64,000 nucleotides of DNA from Prevotella sp. (GCA_017557405.1 JAFYYV010000028.1:186001-250000), one strand, 5' to 3'; shown: positions 53,982 through 63,348, counted from the stretch's first letter. The notes: a model not told the origin generated them from the letters alone. A program made the numbers and translations.

Positions 53982-54088
53982 CTCATAGCTATGCTTTAAG
54001 CGTGTCAAAGATATGCTTTGACCGCCTCATAGTTATGCTTTGACAGCCTCAAAGCATAGCTTACACTTTGTCACATTGATGCTTTACG
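53982..54088. repeat. 22-bp-period dyad array 4 (five units)
   Basis: Units at 53982, 54004, 54026, 54048 and 54070; unit 2 is GTCAAAGATATGCTTTGAC, nearly a perfect palindrome. Linkers CGT, CGC, AGC, TTT. In the 352-bp gap between the GH2 promoter and the end of hisB, which holds nothing else coding. Confidence 0.9.
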
Positions 54089-54130
54089 AAATCCACCTTC
54101 AAGCGGAGCCTTTCGTAGGGTTTAGTGTTA

Positions 54131-55204
54131 TCAAAGCGAGCCTTTGGTGGAAGGCAATTCGTAGTGGTAGATGTCGCGTTTGACAGCCATTCGGAGCGCG
54201 CGAGCGAGTGCTTTGAAGATTCCTTCAATCTTGTGGTGTTCGTTCGTTCCTTCGGCTTTGATGTTGAGGTTCATCCGAGCCGCATCGCTCAGGCTCTTGA
54301 AGAAGTGGAGGAACATCTCGGTGGGCATCTCGCCAATGCGTTCGCGATGGAACTCAGCATCCCACACGAGCCAAGGACGTCCACCAAAATCGAGGGCCAC
54401 CGAGCAGAGACAATCGTCCATCGGCAGGCAATATCCATAGCGTTCTATACCACGTTTGTCGCCCAACGCCTTGAGGATGCATTCGCCAAGAGCAAGTGCG
54501 GTATCCTCGATGGTGTGGTGCTCGTCAACGTGCAGGTCGCCTTTGGTTTGTATGGTGAGGTCCATCATGCCGTGCTTTCCGATTTGCTCCAACATGTGGT
54601 CGAAGAATCCAAGACCTGTCGAGATGTCGCATTTGCCCGTTCCATCGATGTTGAGGCGCACAAGAATGTCTGTCTCTTTCGTGGTGCGACGCACCTCAGC
54701 CACACGCTCTCCAGCGAACAACAACTCGGCGATTCGATCCCAATTCATGCCCTCTTGTCCGAGAATGAGCGCCTTGCAACCAAGATTTTCAGCCAGTTGC
54801 TTGTCGGTTTCACGATCGCCAATCACATAGCTGTTCTCGATATCGTATTCGTCGGAATCGATGTATTCCCGCAACATTCCTATACCAGGTTTCCGGTCGG
54901 GATGGTTGTCTTCGGGGAAATGACGATCGATTTTGAAGTCGTCGAATGTGATTCCTTCTCCTTCAAGCGTCTGAAGGATGAAGTTGTGAACCGGCCAGAA
55001 CGTCTCTTCAGGGAACGAGGAAGTCCCCAAACCGTCTTGGTTGCTGACCATCACAAAGCGGAAATCAAGGTTCTTGCGTATGAATGACAGATTGCGAAAG
55101 ACGCCTTCCACGAATTTCAACTTCTCGAACGAGTCAATCTGTTCGTCAGCAGGTTCGTAGATGAGGGTGCCGTCGCGATCGATGAATAGGATTTTCTGTT
55201 TCAT
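54131..55204 (-). CDS. hisB: Bifunctional histidinol-phosphatase / imidazoleglycerol-phosphate dehydratase
   Basis: 357 residues. N-terminal HAD phosphatase: [20 protein letters not shown] with the two Asp, and [19 protein letters not shown]-terminal dehydratase with the two metal-binding HHxxE sets, [16 protein letters not shown] and [17 protein letters not shown]. It catalyses two steps of histidine synthesis. No other his gene is in the window; it follows the membrane-protein gene by 12 bp. Confidence 0.97.
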   Translation of the reverse strand: MKQKILFIDRDGTLIYEPADEQIDSFEKLKFVEGVFRNLSFIRKNLDFRFVMVSNQDGLGTSSFPEETFWPVHNFILQTLEGEGITFDDFKIDRHFPEDNHPDRKPGIGMLREYIDSDEYDIENSYVIGDRETDKQLAENLGCKALILGQEGMNWDRIAELLFAGERVAEVRRTTKETDILVRLNIDGTGKCDISTGLGFFDHMLEQIGKHGMMDLTIQTKGDLHVDEHHTIEDTALALGECILKALGDKRGIERYGYCLPMDDCLCSVALDFGGRPWLVWDAEFHRERIGEMPTEMFLHFFKSLSDAARMNLNIKAEGTNEHHKIEGIFKALARALRMAVKRDIYHYELPSTKGSL

Positions 55205-55216
55205 GAGTCTTGGATG

Positions 55217-56173
55217 TTAATTGTTGTCGTGTTGGGGTGCAATGGCCTTCCGTTCCGTTTCCTTCTGTTCGATGGAGCCGTAGGCGTAGTAGAGCACGAG
55301 CACAGCCCAAACGACGAGGAAAGTGAAGACGAAGAACGTGGCCAGCGAGGTGATGAATTGAAGGATATAGATGTGGCTGGGAAGTCCCGAAGGATCGCCC
55401 ATGATGATTCCCGCGAGCGATAACGACTGAGCCGTGTGGAGTATTCCCAATGGCATGAATAGCACCAAATAGAGGCACAACAGCAGCAATCCCATCATGA
55501 AGAATGTGACGAAAAGGAATCCCCAATAGCGGAATCCCGTCTTGAAACTCTTCCATAGATGCGTGCGTATGTGGATGGGTTCCATCATGTATTTCATGTA
55601 GAAATAATAGATGGGCAATAGAATCAGCTCGAATATCAGCCACAAAATCACTGCGATGCCGATGGCTCCCAACAACGCGGGGGTGAAGAGCGTCTGTGCG
55701 GCTTGCATTTGAGGTAGAGCGGTCGTATGGAGAGGATCGGCGCTTTGGGCAGCTGCAACGGCTTTGAGTTGACGTACTACCGCGATGACGATGGGAATGG
55801 CGACAATAAGGACCATCACGAGATCTATCACCAGCTGAAGGATGGCCAACTTAGTGGTTTGCAGTAGGTTACGTTTGAATCCGAACTTGTTGAGCATGGT
55901 GAACAGAGAAGCCAGAATCCAAACCAAAGCGATGACCATCAAGACATACAACGAGCTTTGAAGAATGCCAAGAGGCATTACCAACTTCGGGTGCTCGACA
56001 GCTGCCTGCGAGGTATACGAACTGGTGCAAACCAACGCGGCCATGATGAAGGCGAATGCTAGAGCGGGAATCCACAAACGGCGGAAGATGGTCTTCAGAT
56101 TCGAACCGAAGAGGGAATATGCCGCCTTGATGCATGCTGAGGCACTACGTATTTTATAGAGTTCTTGTTCCAT
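55217..56173 (-). CDS. Multi-span membrane protein of unknown function
   Basis: 318 residues with six or so membrane segments (LWIPALAFAFIMAALVC; SLYVLMVIALVWILASLF; LVIDLVMVLIVAIPIVIAVV; GAIGIAVILWLIFELILLP; FLFVTFFMMGLLLLCLYLVL; FVFTFLVVWAVLVLYYAY). Cytoplasmic charged ends, no transporter signature recognised. Twelve bp before hisB and 18 bp after the SpoU gene, so all three form an operon. Confidence 0.85.
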   Translation of the reverse strand: MEQELYKIRSASACIKAAYSLFGSNLKTIFRRLWIPALAFAFIMAALVCTSSYTSQAAVEHPKLVMPLGILQSSLYVLMVIALVWILASLFTMLNKFGFKRNLLQTTKLAILQLVIDLVMVLIVAIPIVIAVVRQLKAVAAAQSADPLHTTALPQMQAAQTLFTPALLGAIGIAVILWLIFELILLPIYYFYMKYMMEPIHIRTHLWKSFKTGFRYWGFLFVTFFMMGLLLLCLYLVLFMPLGILHTAQSLSLAGIIMGDPSGLPSHIYILQFITSLATFFVFTFLVVWAVLVLYYAYGSIEQKETERKAIAPQHDNN

Positions 56174-56191
56174 AGGGTTTGTGGATGGGTG

Positions 56192-56959
56192 TTATGGTTT
56201 GATGGAATATGATTTTCTTCTGAATTCCGCACAGACGATGGCGGTGGCGACTGCGACATTCAAGCTGTCGGCTGTTGGTCGGTTCGGTGGATAGTTAGGG
56301 ATGAGCAAACGGTGGGTCAGCTTTTGGATGATGTCGGCCGACAATCCGTTCCCCTCGTTGCCCATCACAATCACGCCACGCGGTTGGAGTTCCGTCTCGT
56401 AGATGTTCTCGCCATCGAGCAGGGTTCCATAAACAGGAAAGCCTTCGGGAAGTCCGCTGATGAGTTCCGAAAGGTCCGTGTAGTGGATGTTGACGCGGGC
56501 GATGCTTCCCATCGTGGCTTGCACCACTTTCGGGTTGTAGACATCGGCAGAGTCAAGGCTGCAGAAGACGTCGGTAATGCCAAACCAGTCGGCAATTCGG
56601 ATGATGGTACCCACATTCCCAGGGTCTTGCACACCATCGAGCATCAGCGACAAATCGTCCAGGTTCACCTTGGGCATAGAGCGTTGCGGAGTGGGGAAGA
56701 CGGCCAATACTTGCTGGGGGTGTTTGAGGAAGCTGGCTTTTGCCAATTCTTCGTCTGTAACCTCCAACCATTCGCCACCTTTCTGCAAGTGTCGGTTCTC
56801 GTGCAGCCATTCTTCGGTCGCAATCAGGAGGGTAGGGTGCATCACGCAAAGCAAGTCGCCAACCACCTTGGGGCCTTCAGCCACAAAGGCACCTTCCTGG
56901 CGTCGGTTCTTTTTCAGTTCCAACGAATGGATGTATTTCAACTTCGCCTTGCTAATCAT
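56192..56959 (-). CDS. SpoU/TrmH-family RNA 2'-O-methyltransferase
   Basis: 255 residues. N-terminal substrate-binding part (KKNRRQEGAFVAEGPKVVGD) and SPOUT motifs: LMLDGVQDPGNVGTIIRIAD, VIVMGNEGNGLS and DSLNVAVATAIVCAEF with the knot residues. It methylates ribose in rRNA or tRNA; the exact target cannot be told. First gene of the operon; divergent from tamL, with -7 box TATCTTTG at 56984-56977. Confidence 0.92.
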   Translation of the reverse strand: MISKAKLKYIHSLELKKNRRQEGAFVAEGPKVVGDLLCVMHPTLLIATEEWLHENRHLQKGGEWLEVTDEELAKASFLKHPQQVLAVFPTPQRSMPKVNLDDLSLMLDGVQDPGNVGTIIRIADWFGITDVFCSLDSADVYNPKVVQATMGSIARVNIHYTDLSELISGLPEGFPVYGTLLDGENIYETELQPRGVIVMGNEGNGLSADIIQKLTHRLLIPNYPPNRPTADSLNVAVATAIVCAEFRRKSYSIKP

Positions 56960-57059
56960 TCTAGCTAAATTTTATGCAAAGATATGAAAAAGAATGAAGA
57001 CGAAAGATGAAAGATGAAAGAAATTTGAATGGATGGCACATTCTTTCATTATTTTTTCG

Positions 57060-57067
57060 TAATTTTG
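57060..57067 (+). promoter_or_regulatory. -7 box directly before the tamL start codon
   Basis: TAATTTTG ends 5 bp before the ATG at 57073, again implying a nearly leaderless mRNA. Confidence 0.6.
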
Positions 57068-57072
57068 CATTT

Positions 57073-59289
57073 ATGAATCGAATAAACCGCTTGTTGGCAT
57101 GTGCTTTCGCTGTAGGGTTGCTGGTGTTTTTCTCAGCATGCTCTACCACCAAGTTCGTTCCTGAAGGCGAACAGATGTTGGTGGGTGCGAAGGTAAAATC
57201 CCACGACAAGGCGCTCGATGTAAGCCTTTTGGAGCCCTATGTCCGACAAACGGGTAATTCGCGATGGTTCTCCCTTTTCAAAGTGCCTCTGGGAGTCTAT
57301 TCTTTGGCTGGCCGCGACACCACGAAATGGTTGAATCGCTCCTTGCAACATATTGGCGAACCGCCCGTTGTGTTCGACACGTTGCAAGCCCTCTATACTT
57401 GTCAGGATTTGGCCTCGGCCATGCGCGATATGGGTTATCTCGATGCGCATGTGGATTTGGAAACCAAAGCGCGTGGAAAACGATTGAAGGCCATCTATCA
57501 CCTTCATCCTGGCGAACCTTTTTATTTAGGCGACATCCAATACGACATCCACGATGAAGTGATATCCAGCATGCTGGCCAATCATTACGATTATGCCAAA
57601 GGATTGCAGACGGGCGCCCAATTCTCCATCAACAAACTCGATGAAGAACGCAAACGCTTGACGTCGTTCCTGATGGACAATGGCTACTATCGCTTCAACA
57701 AGGATTTTATTCATTACACGGCCGACTCCTCGTCAAACGACCGAAAGGTCGATGTGACCTTGCATCTTGAGAAATATCGTGCCAACAGTAAGTCGCCCGA
57801 GACCGAGCATCCTAGTTTCACGATTAGGAACGTCAATTTCTCGCCTGCTGCCAACGAACGAATCCACCTGCGTCGCAAGGTGTTGGAACTGAACTCTGCC
57901 ATCAGGGAGCACGAGCCCTTCAGCAGTTCCGATTTGCAGAAGACCTACAATAATTTCGGTCGTTTGCAAGCCGTGAAATTCACCAACATCCGCTTCACGG
58001 AAGTGCCCGACTCCCAACAGTTGGATTGCGACATCCAGTTGAGCATGAACAAGCCCTCCACGTTGGCGTTCCAACCCGAGGGAACCAACACGGCTGGCGA
58101 CTTGGGTGCCGCTGCCTCGTTGACTTATGAGAACCGCAACCTGTTCCGAGGTTCCGAGGTGTTGAGCATTCAGCTGCGTGCGGCATTCGAGGCCATCACG
58201 GGATTGGAAGGTTATCAAAACCAAGACTACGAGGAGTATGGTGTGGAAACGAAGCTTGCATTCCCGCGATTTGTCGCCCCGATGCTCTCGAAGTCATTCC
58301 GCCGCAGAAGTAGTGCCACATCCGAACTCTCGTTGAGTTACAACCTTCAGAATCGTCCCGAGTTCCATCGTCGCGTCTTCTCCACCGCTTGGAGATACCG
58401 TTGGGCAGAACCCTCGAAGAACAGGAGTTTCCGTATCGATCTGCCCGACCTCAACTACGTCTATATGCCTTGGATTAGCGCGACGTTCAAGGAGGATTAT
58501 CTCGACAATGCCAACAACAGGAACGCCATCCTGCGCTACAACTACTCCGACCTGTTCATTATGAAGATTGGATTCGGCATCAGCTACAACAACGGCAGCC
58601 ACGCCATTCGCACCAACATCGAGACAGCGGGCAACTTGTTGACAGGAGGTTCGAAGCTATTGGGATTCAACAAGAATGCGAACGATCAATATACCTTATT
58701 TAATATCGCGTTCGCGCAATACGCCAAGTTCGACTTCGACTACACGCGGCTCGTCAAGTTCGACGCCCACAACCAATTGGCTCTCCACGCCGATTTCGGA
58801 ATTGCCTATCCCTATGGCAACAGCAACGTGCTGCCTTTCGAGAAGAGATATTTCTCGGGCGGAGCCAACTCCGTGCGTGGATGGAGCGTCCGAGGATTGG
58901 GACCTGGAAAATACAAGGGAACCGACGGCCGTATCGACTTCATCAACCAGACGGGTGACATGAAGTTGGACTTGAACCTCGAATACCGCACCTACCTGTT
59001 CTGGAAGTTCAACGGAGCCATGTTCATCGATGCGGGAAACATCTGGACGTTGCGCTCATATGCAGAGCAGCCCAATGGACAATTCAAGTTGGACGAGTTC
59101 TACAAGCAGATAGCGGTGGCTTATGGATTGGGCTTGAGATTGAATTTCGATTACTTCATCCTGCGTCTCGACTTGGGTATGAAAGCCGTCGACCCCGCCT
59201 ACGACTCCCATCGCGAGCATTTCCCCGTCCTCCATCCGAAGTTCAGCCGCGACTATTCGTTCCACTTCGCCGTCGGGTTGCCATTCTAA
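57073..59289 (+). CDS. tamL: TamL-type BamA-family outer-membrane lipoprotein
   Basis: 738 residues from ATG 57073; the longer frame is excluded by the promoter box. Lipobox LVFFSAC. POTRA-like repeats (HPGEPFYLGDIQYDIHDE; PSFTIRNVNFSP) precede a C-terminal Omp85 beta-barrel, with the closing FSGGANSVRGWSVRGLGPG (VRGY/F-type lid motif) and the terminal RDYSFHFAVGLPF ending in Phe. In Bacteroidetes the lipoprotein TamL replaces TamA and works with TamB in outer-membrane biogenesis. No tamB in the window. Confidence 0.9.
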   Translation: MNRINRLLACAFAVGLLVFFSACSTTKFVPEGEQMLVGAKVKSHDKALDVSLLEPYVRQTGNSRWFSLFKVPLGVYSLAGRDTTKWLNRSLQHIGEPPVVFDTLQALYTCQDLASAMRDMGYLDAHVDLETKARGKRLKAIYHLHPGEPFYLGDIQYDIHDEVISSMLANHYDYAKGLQTGAQFSINKLDEERKRLTSFLMDNGYYRFNKDFIHYTADSSSNDRKVDVTLHLEKYRANSKSPETEHPSFTIRNVNFSPAANERIHLRRKVLELNSAIREHEPFSSSDLQKTYNNFGRLQAVKFTNIRFTEVPDSQQLDCDIQLSMNKPSTLAFQPEGTNTAGDLGAAASLTYENRNLFRGSEVLSIQLRAAFEAITGLEGYQNQDYEEYGVETKLAFPRFVAPMLSKSFRRRSSATSELSLSYNLQNRPEFHRRVFSTAWRYRWAEPSKNRSFRIDLPDLNYVYMPWISATFKEDYLDNANNRNAILRYNYSDLFIMKIGFGISYNNGSHAIRTNIETAGNLLTGGSKLLGFNKNANDQYTLFNIAFAQYAKFDFDYTRLVKFDAHNQLALHADFGIAYPYGNSNVLPFEKRYFSGGANSVRGWSVRGLGPGKYKGTDGRIDFINQTGDMKLDLNLEYRTYLFWKFNGAMFIDAGNIWTLRSYAEQPNGQFKLDEFYKQIAVAYGLGLRLNFDYFILRLDLGMKAVDPAYDSHREHFPVLHPKFSRDYSFHFAVGLPF

Positions 59290-59355
59290 AGAAAAAATGT
59301 AACCGTCGGTCGGCCGTTCCAAACAAGGATTCCTTTTTAAATAAGAATAAAAAAA

Positions 59356-59385
59356 CAGGGGTTGACGTTTGCCAATCCCTGCTTT
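59356..59385. terminator. Bidirectional terminator after tamL
   Basis: CAGGGGTTG pairs with CAATCCCTG (one G-T pair), with A run before and TTTT after. Confidence 0.75.
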
Positions 59386-59405
59386 TCGTATAGAATGATT
59401 GTCGC

Positions 59406-59831
59406 TTATTCAATCACCACCAGAGGAGAGTCTTCCAAGACGCTCTCACCGGTCTTCACCAGAATGGCAGTCACCTTGCCGTCGCGCTCCGACTCCAGGT
59501 TGTTGGCCATCTTCATGGCTTCGAGCACGATGACCACATCGCCCGTCTTCACCTCGTCGCCCACAGCCACCTTGATCTCGGTGATCACGCCAGGCAGCGG
59601 AGCCTTCACGGCATTTGCGGTGTTCACGTTGGCGGCGGAAGTCACATTCTCTTCGCTTTCCTTTTGGGCGGGTTGACCCAGAACCACCTTCTTCTTCTCG
59701 GGCTCCTGTTCGGGTTCCATCTCCACTTTGAAATCCTCGCCGTTGACAGTCACGTCAGCCACGTTGTCGACGATATCGCCGATAGTGACAACATATTCCT
59801 GTCCGTTGATAGTATATTTGTATTCTTTCAT
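59406..59831 (-). CDS. Biotin carboxyl carrier subunit
   Basis: 141 residues. The C-terminal biotinyl domain contains EAMKM with the biotinylated Lys at 107, inside VKAPLPGVITEIKVAVGDEV...VVIVLEAMKMANNLESERDG. The N-terminal half (EYKYTINGQEYVVTIGDI) and a Glu/Lys linker are typical of oxaloacetate or methylmalonyl-CoA decarboxylase gamma subunits. Last gene of the three-gene carboxylase operon. Confidence 0.95.
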   Translation of the reverse strand: MKEYKYTINGQEYVVTIGDIVDNVADVTVNGEDFKVEMEPEQEPEKKKVVLGQPAQKESEENVTSAANVNTANAVKAPLPGVITEIKVAVGDEVKTGDVVIVLEAMKMANNLESERDGKVTAILVKTGESVLEDSPLVVIE

Positions 59832-59837
59832 AATCCT

Positions 59838-59993
59838 TTATGGTTTTTGCGTCATGCTCAGGAACTTGGCATTCCAAAGCGTGTGACGGGGTTTGATTGT
59901 AATGATGCCCGGCTCCTTGTCGTGCACGTTGTTGCCTTTGAACTCGTGCAGAGCCATTGCAATGGCTGCATATATGTTCTTGTCGGTAGTCAT
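59838..59993 (-). CDS. 51-residue OadG-like subunit without a membrane segment
   Basis: Reads from ATG 59993: MTTDKNIYAAIAMALHEFKG, NNVHDKEPGIITIKPRHTLW, NAKFLSMTQKP. It resembles the C-terminal part of OadG-type small subunits (IAAIAxALHE, VHD.E..) but lacks the N-terminal membrane span. It lies between the carboxyltransferase gene (37 bp) and the biotin carrier gene (6 bp), in line with a subunit that links these two. A short gene easily missed. Confidence 0.75.
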   Translation of the reverse strand: MTTDKNIYAAIAMALHEFKGNNVHDKEPGIITIKPRHTLWNAKFLSMTQKP

Positions 59994-60030
59994 AATTGTA
60001 AATTGTAAATTGTCCAATTGTAAATTGAAA

Positions 60031-61596
60031 CTACATCGGCATGCAACCGTGTTTCTTTGCCGGTAGGCCCTGCTTCTTGCAAGCCAACTGAGCCAAACCT
60101 CTGCAGATGCGGAAACGAGTGTTGCGGGGCTCTATCACGTCGTCGATATAACCATACTGAGCGGCCTGATATGGGTTCGCGAACAATTCGGTGTATTCGG
60201 CTTCCTTCTCTGCCAAGAATGCCTGCACGTCCTCGCCGGCTTCCTTCTTTGCCTTTGCCTCACGAGCCGACAGCACAGCCACAGCACCACTTGCACCCAT
60301 CACGGCAATCTCACTCGACGGCCATGCGAAGTTCAGGTCGGCACGAAGCTGCTTGCAACCCATCACGATGTGCGAACCACCATATGACTTGCGCAGGGTG
60401 ATGGTGATCTTGGGAACGGTGGCCTCGCCGTAGGCATAGAGCAGCTGGGCGCCATGCAGAATCACGGCGTTGTACTCCTGACCTGTTCCCGGCAGGAATC
60501 CAGGCACGTCCACCAACGAGATGATGGGGATGTTGAAAGCGTCGCAGAAACGCACGAAGCGGGCACCCTTGCGCGAAGCATTCGTGTCGAGCACACCAGC
60601 ATAAGCCGCTGGTTGGTTGGCCACGATACCCACGCTCTGTCCGTTGAAACGGGCGAATCCCGTGATGATGTTCTTGGCAAACTTAGGTTGCACCTCAAAG
60701 AATTCTCCATTGTCGGTCAAGGCCGTGATGACCTTATACATGTCGTAAGCCTTGTTGGGGTCGTCGGGGATGATGTCGTTCAGGATGTCCTCCTTGCGGT
60801 CGATGGGGTCGTTGCACTCTGTGCGCGGAGCCTCCTCCATGTTGTTCGAAGGAATGTAGCTCAGGAGCGTCTTGATCATCGCCATCGCCTCCTCCTCGGT
60901 CTTGGCTGTAAAGTGGGTCACACCGCTCTTCGTGGCATGCACCGAAGCACCACCCAGATGCTCAGCGTCCACACTCTCGCCCGTCACCGCCTTCACAACG
61001 GCAGGACCCGTCAGGAACATGTACGACGTATTCTCCATCATCAGGATGAAGTCCGTGAGGGCAGGGGAGTAAACGGCACCACCGGCACACGGGCCCATGA
61101 TGGCCGATATCTGTGGAATCACACCACTCGCCAAAATGTTGCGCTCGAAAATCTCGCCATAGCCAGCCAGCGAGCAGATGCCCTCCTGGATGCGTGCGCC
61201 ACCCGAGTCGTTCATGCAAATCATGGGAGCGCCATTCTGCATGGCCATGTCCATCACCTTGCAAATCTTCTGGCTCATCGTCTCCGATAGTGAACCGCCA
61301 TTCACCGTGAAGTCCTGGGCGCTGACATACACAAGTCGGCCATCGATGGTGGCGCTTCCCACCACAACACCGTCGCCCATGTACTGCTTCTTCTCCATGC
61401 CGAAGTTGTGGCAGCGATGAAGCTTGAACATGTCGTACTCCTCGAAAGAGCCCTCGTCGACAAGCATCTCAATGCGCTCACGCGCCGTGTACTTGCCACG
61501 CTGGTGCTGCTTCTCGATAGCCTTTTCGCCTCCGCCCAAGCGAGCTTGTTCGCGTTTGGCAATCAATTCTTTGATCTTTTCTGTTTGTTTGCTCAT
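60031..61596 (-). CDS. Acyl-CoA carboxyltransferase subunit (methylmalonyl-CoA decarboxylase alpha / propionyl-CoA carboxylase beta)
   Basis: 521 residues. Carboxyltransferase domains with ARIQEGICSLAGYGEIF, GPCAGGAVYSPALTDFI and later YAYGEATVPKITITLRKSYG and GSHIVMGCK. It moves carboxyl groups between biotin and acyl-CoA; in Bacteroidales it belongs to methylmalonyl-CoA decarboxylation to propionyl-CoA, or the reverse. The expected membrane beta subunit gene is absent here. First gene of the operon. Confidence 0.93.
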   Translation of the reverse strand: MSKQTEKIKELIAKREQARLGGGEKAIEKQHQRGKYTARERIEMLVDEGSFEEYDMFKLHRCHNFGMEKKQYMGDGVVVGSATIDGRLVYVSAQDFTVNGGSLSETMSQKICKVMDMAMQNGAPMICMNDSGGARIQEGICSLAGYGEIFERNILASGVIPQISAIMGPCAGGAVYSPALTDFILMMENTSYMFLTGPAVVKAVTGESVDAEHLGGASVHATKSGVTHFTAKTEEEAMAMIKTLLSYIPSNNMEEAPRTECNDPIDRKEDILNDIIPDDPNKAYDMYKVITALTDNGEFFEVQPKFAKNIITGFARFNGQSVGIVANQPAAYAGVLDTNASRKGARFVRFCDAFNIPIISLVDVPGFLPGTGQEYNAVILHGAQLLYAYGEATVPKITITLRKSYGGSHIVMGCKQLRADLNFAWPSSEIAVMGASGAVAVLSAREAKAKKEAGEDVQAFLAEKEAEYTELFANPYQAAQYGYIDDVIEPRNTRFRICRGLAQLACKKQGLPAKKHGCMPM

Positions 61597-61637
61597 AAAA
61601 TATTATAGTAAAATTTGATGCAAGTTCAAAATTGCTG

Positions 61638-61669
61638 CAAAGGTACAAAGTTTTTTTCATACCACCAAA
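61638..61669 (-). promoter_or_regulatory. Promoter of the acyl-CoA carboxyltransferase operon
   Basis: Minus strand TTTG (61669-61666), 20 bp, TACCTTTG (61645-61638); leader about 40 nt. Confidence 0.75.
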
Positions 61670-61733
61670 TGTCAAACATCTTTATCTTTTATCTATTATC
61701 TTTTATCTTTCTATCTAAACAAAAAGGCCACTG

Positions 61734-61759
61734 AACCCTCTCCCGAGTTCAATAGCCTT
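61734..61759 (-). terminator. Terminator of the secreted-protein gene
   Basis: On the minus strand AAGGC...GAAC, loop, GTTC...GCCTT followed by TTTT; interrupted stem of about 9 bp. Confidence 0.75.
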
Positions 61760-61789
61760 GATGTATGTCGTCATTCTTGCAAACCACTC

Positions 61790-62368
61790 TTATTCCGCGA
61801 GCAAGCTGTCTTTCAGTTTGGCGTCGCCATTCATGACGGCCTTCGCCAGTTGTTCGGTCAGCTTCACCATGGCGTTGTCCTGCGTTCTTGCTTTCGCGCC
61901 TTGCTTGCCGATGAAAAACTCCCACTTGATGCCGTCGAGCATGTTGTCCTCCTTCTCCACAGCGTTTCCCACAGCATCCGTCCACATCGCCTTCAGCTTC
62001 TTCGCCTGCTTGGCAGAGACCGCCAGCGTGTAGCTCTTCACGCCAGGAGCCTTATAGGCGTCCTGATTCTTCGTGGCTTTCCAAATGCTACTCTCCGCCT
62101 GTTTATACACCAGCTGTTTCGCCTGGGCGTCGTAGCTCAAAGCCGACTGAGTGCCGTTCGACGGAGTGATGACCACGCCAAACTCAGCGTTCTTCGCCAC
62201 CAGCAGCCGGAACATCTCGTTATAGTACAACCACAGTCGGGGGCTGCTGTTGCGCACCTCAAGCGTTTCTTTGTCGATACGAATCAGTTTCTCTTGTGCC
62301 ACCATCGTCAGCGAGACGAAGGCCAGCAACACGGTAAGGATTGATTTCTTGGTCATTTTTGTAGTCAT
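61790..62368 (-). CDS. Exported protein of unknown function
   Basis: 192 residues with signal peptide (KSILTVLLAFVSLTMVAQ), start at 62368 or 62356. Mature protein: ETLEVRNSSPRLWLYYNEMF, VVITPSNGTQSALSYDAQAK, then a Lys/Ala-rich helical C-terminus. No family recognised. Promoter box TATCTTTG at 62395-62388 (minus). Monocistronic with its own terminator. Confidence 0.75.
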   Translation of the reverse strand: MTTKMTKKSILTVLLAFVSLTMVAQEKLIRIDKETLEVRNSSPRLWLYYNEMFRLLVAKNAEFGVVITPSNGTQSALSYDAQAKQLVYKQAESSIWKATKNQDAYKAPGVKSYTLAVSAKQAKKLKAMWTDAVGNAVEKEDNMLDGIKWEFFIGKQGAKARTQDNAMVKLTEQLAKAVMNGDAKLKDSLLAE

Positions 62369-62444
62369 TTAAGTTCTTCTGACGTTGCAAAGATAGTGCA
62401 AACCGAGCACAATGCAAAATAATTTATTTATTTTTTTCTTTTCG

Positions 62445-62546
62445 CTCCTACCTTAAACTTGTTTAGAAGGTAGGAGGGGGAAGAAAAACAAGGAAAACCT
62501 TTTCCGCATTGTGAGGTGCAGCCTACCTTCAACGTAGTTAAAGGTA
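62445..62546. repeat. Two related palindromes P1 and P2
   Basis: P1: CTCCTACCTT (62445) with AAGGTAGGAG (62467), inner AAAC/GTTT. P2: TACCTT (62524) with AAGGTA (62541), inner AAC/GTT. Same theme 78 bp apart, in a 1255-bp gene-free region upstream of divergent genes. Confidence 0.75.
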
Positions 62547-62621
62547 CGAATAACCGAGTGAAATGCCAAACAAAATCGCTTATATTTTTGCCTCGTAGAG
62601 AGCTAAGTAATCACGACCGAG

Positions 62622-62768
62622 TCTTACACTTACAGTCTTACAATTAAAAAACATGTAATACAACCCCCTTCTAAAGATTATATAACTAATTGATATATAT
62701 ATAGTTATATAGTATATCAGGGGGAATGGATACCCTTAAAAAACAACTGTAAGACTGTAAGTGTAAGA
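62622..62768. repeat. Large AT-rich nested inverted repeat, IR-B
   Basis: Perfect 21-bp outer arms at 62622-62642 and 62748-62768 (TCTTACACTTACAGTCTTAC plus A, and its complement); inner CCCCC/GGGGG and TATATAACTA/TAGTTATATA pairs; span 147 bp. Confidence 0.9.
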
Positions 62769-63134
62769 TTTGGAAACTCAATTTTTCATCTAAGAGGCTG
62801 ATATACAATGAGGTACGATATTTCAAAACCAACAGCACCTAAGATGCAAGGCTCGGAAAAGGCTCAAAGTGCGTGAAAAATCTGCTTTCGCAGGTATCAA
62901 AATGCATGTATGAACCTCTTTTTCCGATGTTTTTCCCCTCTACTTGGCGCACATGTAAGCGGCTCCGAATTTCAATTCCTGACCTTACATGGAAGGAATT
63001 GTGTGGACAAATGGCAAATCTCGTTACAAAAAGTGGGGGTAACAAGTGCCAACTGTCACTTTTAGTGTAAGCTATTTGCAGGGTTTTTCGTCAGCACGTC
63101 ACATTGGTAAAAGAGTAGCATCCGAATTCAAAAA

Positions 63135-63336
63135 CTTGCATCTTGCATCTTGCATTCATTTTTTTACATGTTCAGTGGAAGAGAAGAGAAAATAGTAGTA
63201 ATTATAGTAATAATTTATAATATAACTTATTGATATATAATACTTTATATAATATATATACTATATATTTCACTCTATTTTATCTCTCTCTAAAATCGCA
63301 CTCCTTAAAAACCGTTTGCAAGATGCAAGATGCAAG
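63135..63336. repeat. Large AT-rich nested inverted repeat, IR-C
   Basis: Perfect 20-bp outer arms CTTGCATCTTGCATCTTGCA (63135) and its complement (63317), themselves 7-bp tandem repeats; about 160 bp of mostly AT sequence between, sharing the TATAACTTATTGATATATA core with IR-B. Confidence 0.9.
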
Positions 63337-63348
63337 ATTCCGCCCATT

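Noticed and set aside
62938-62990. Sixth 22-bp array
   Set aside because: GCACATGTAAG-CGG resembles a unit end of array 2, but the following unit is 21 bp and the dyad symmetry is lost; at most a relic.
62839-63070. Small frames on both strands in the 62.8-63.1 kb stretch
   Set aside because: No recognisable domain, no promoter box, and the two strands are equally open; treated as non-coding, possibly eroded.
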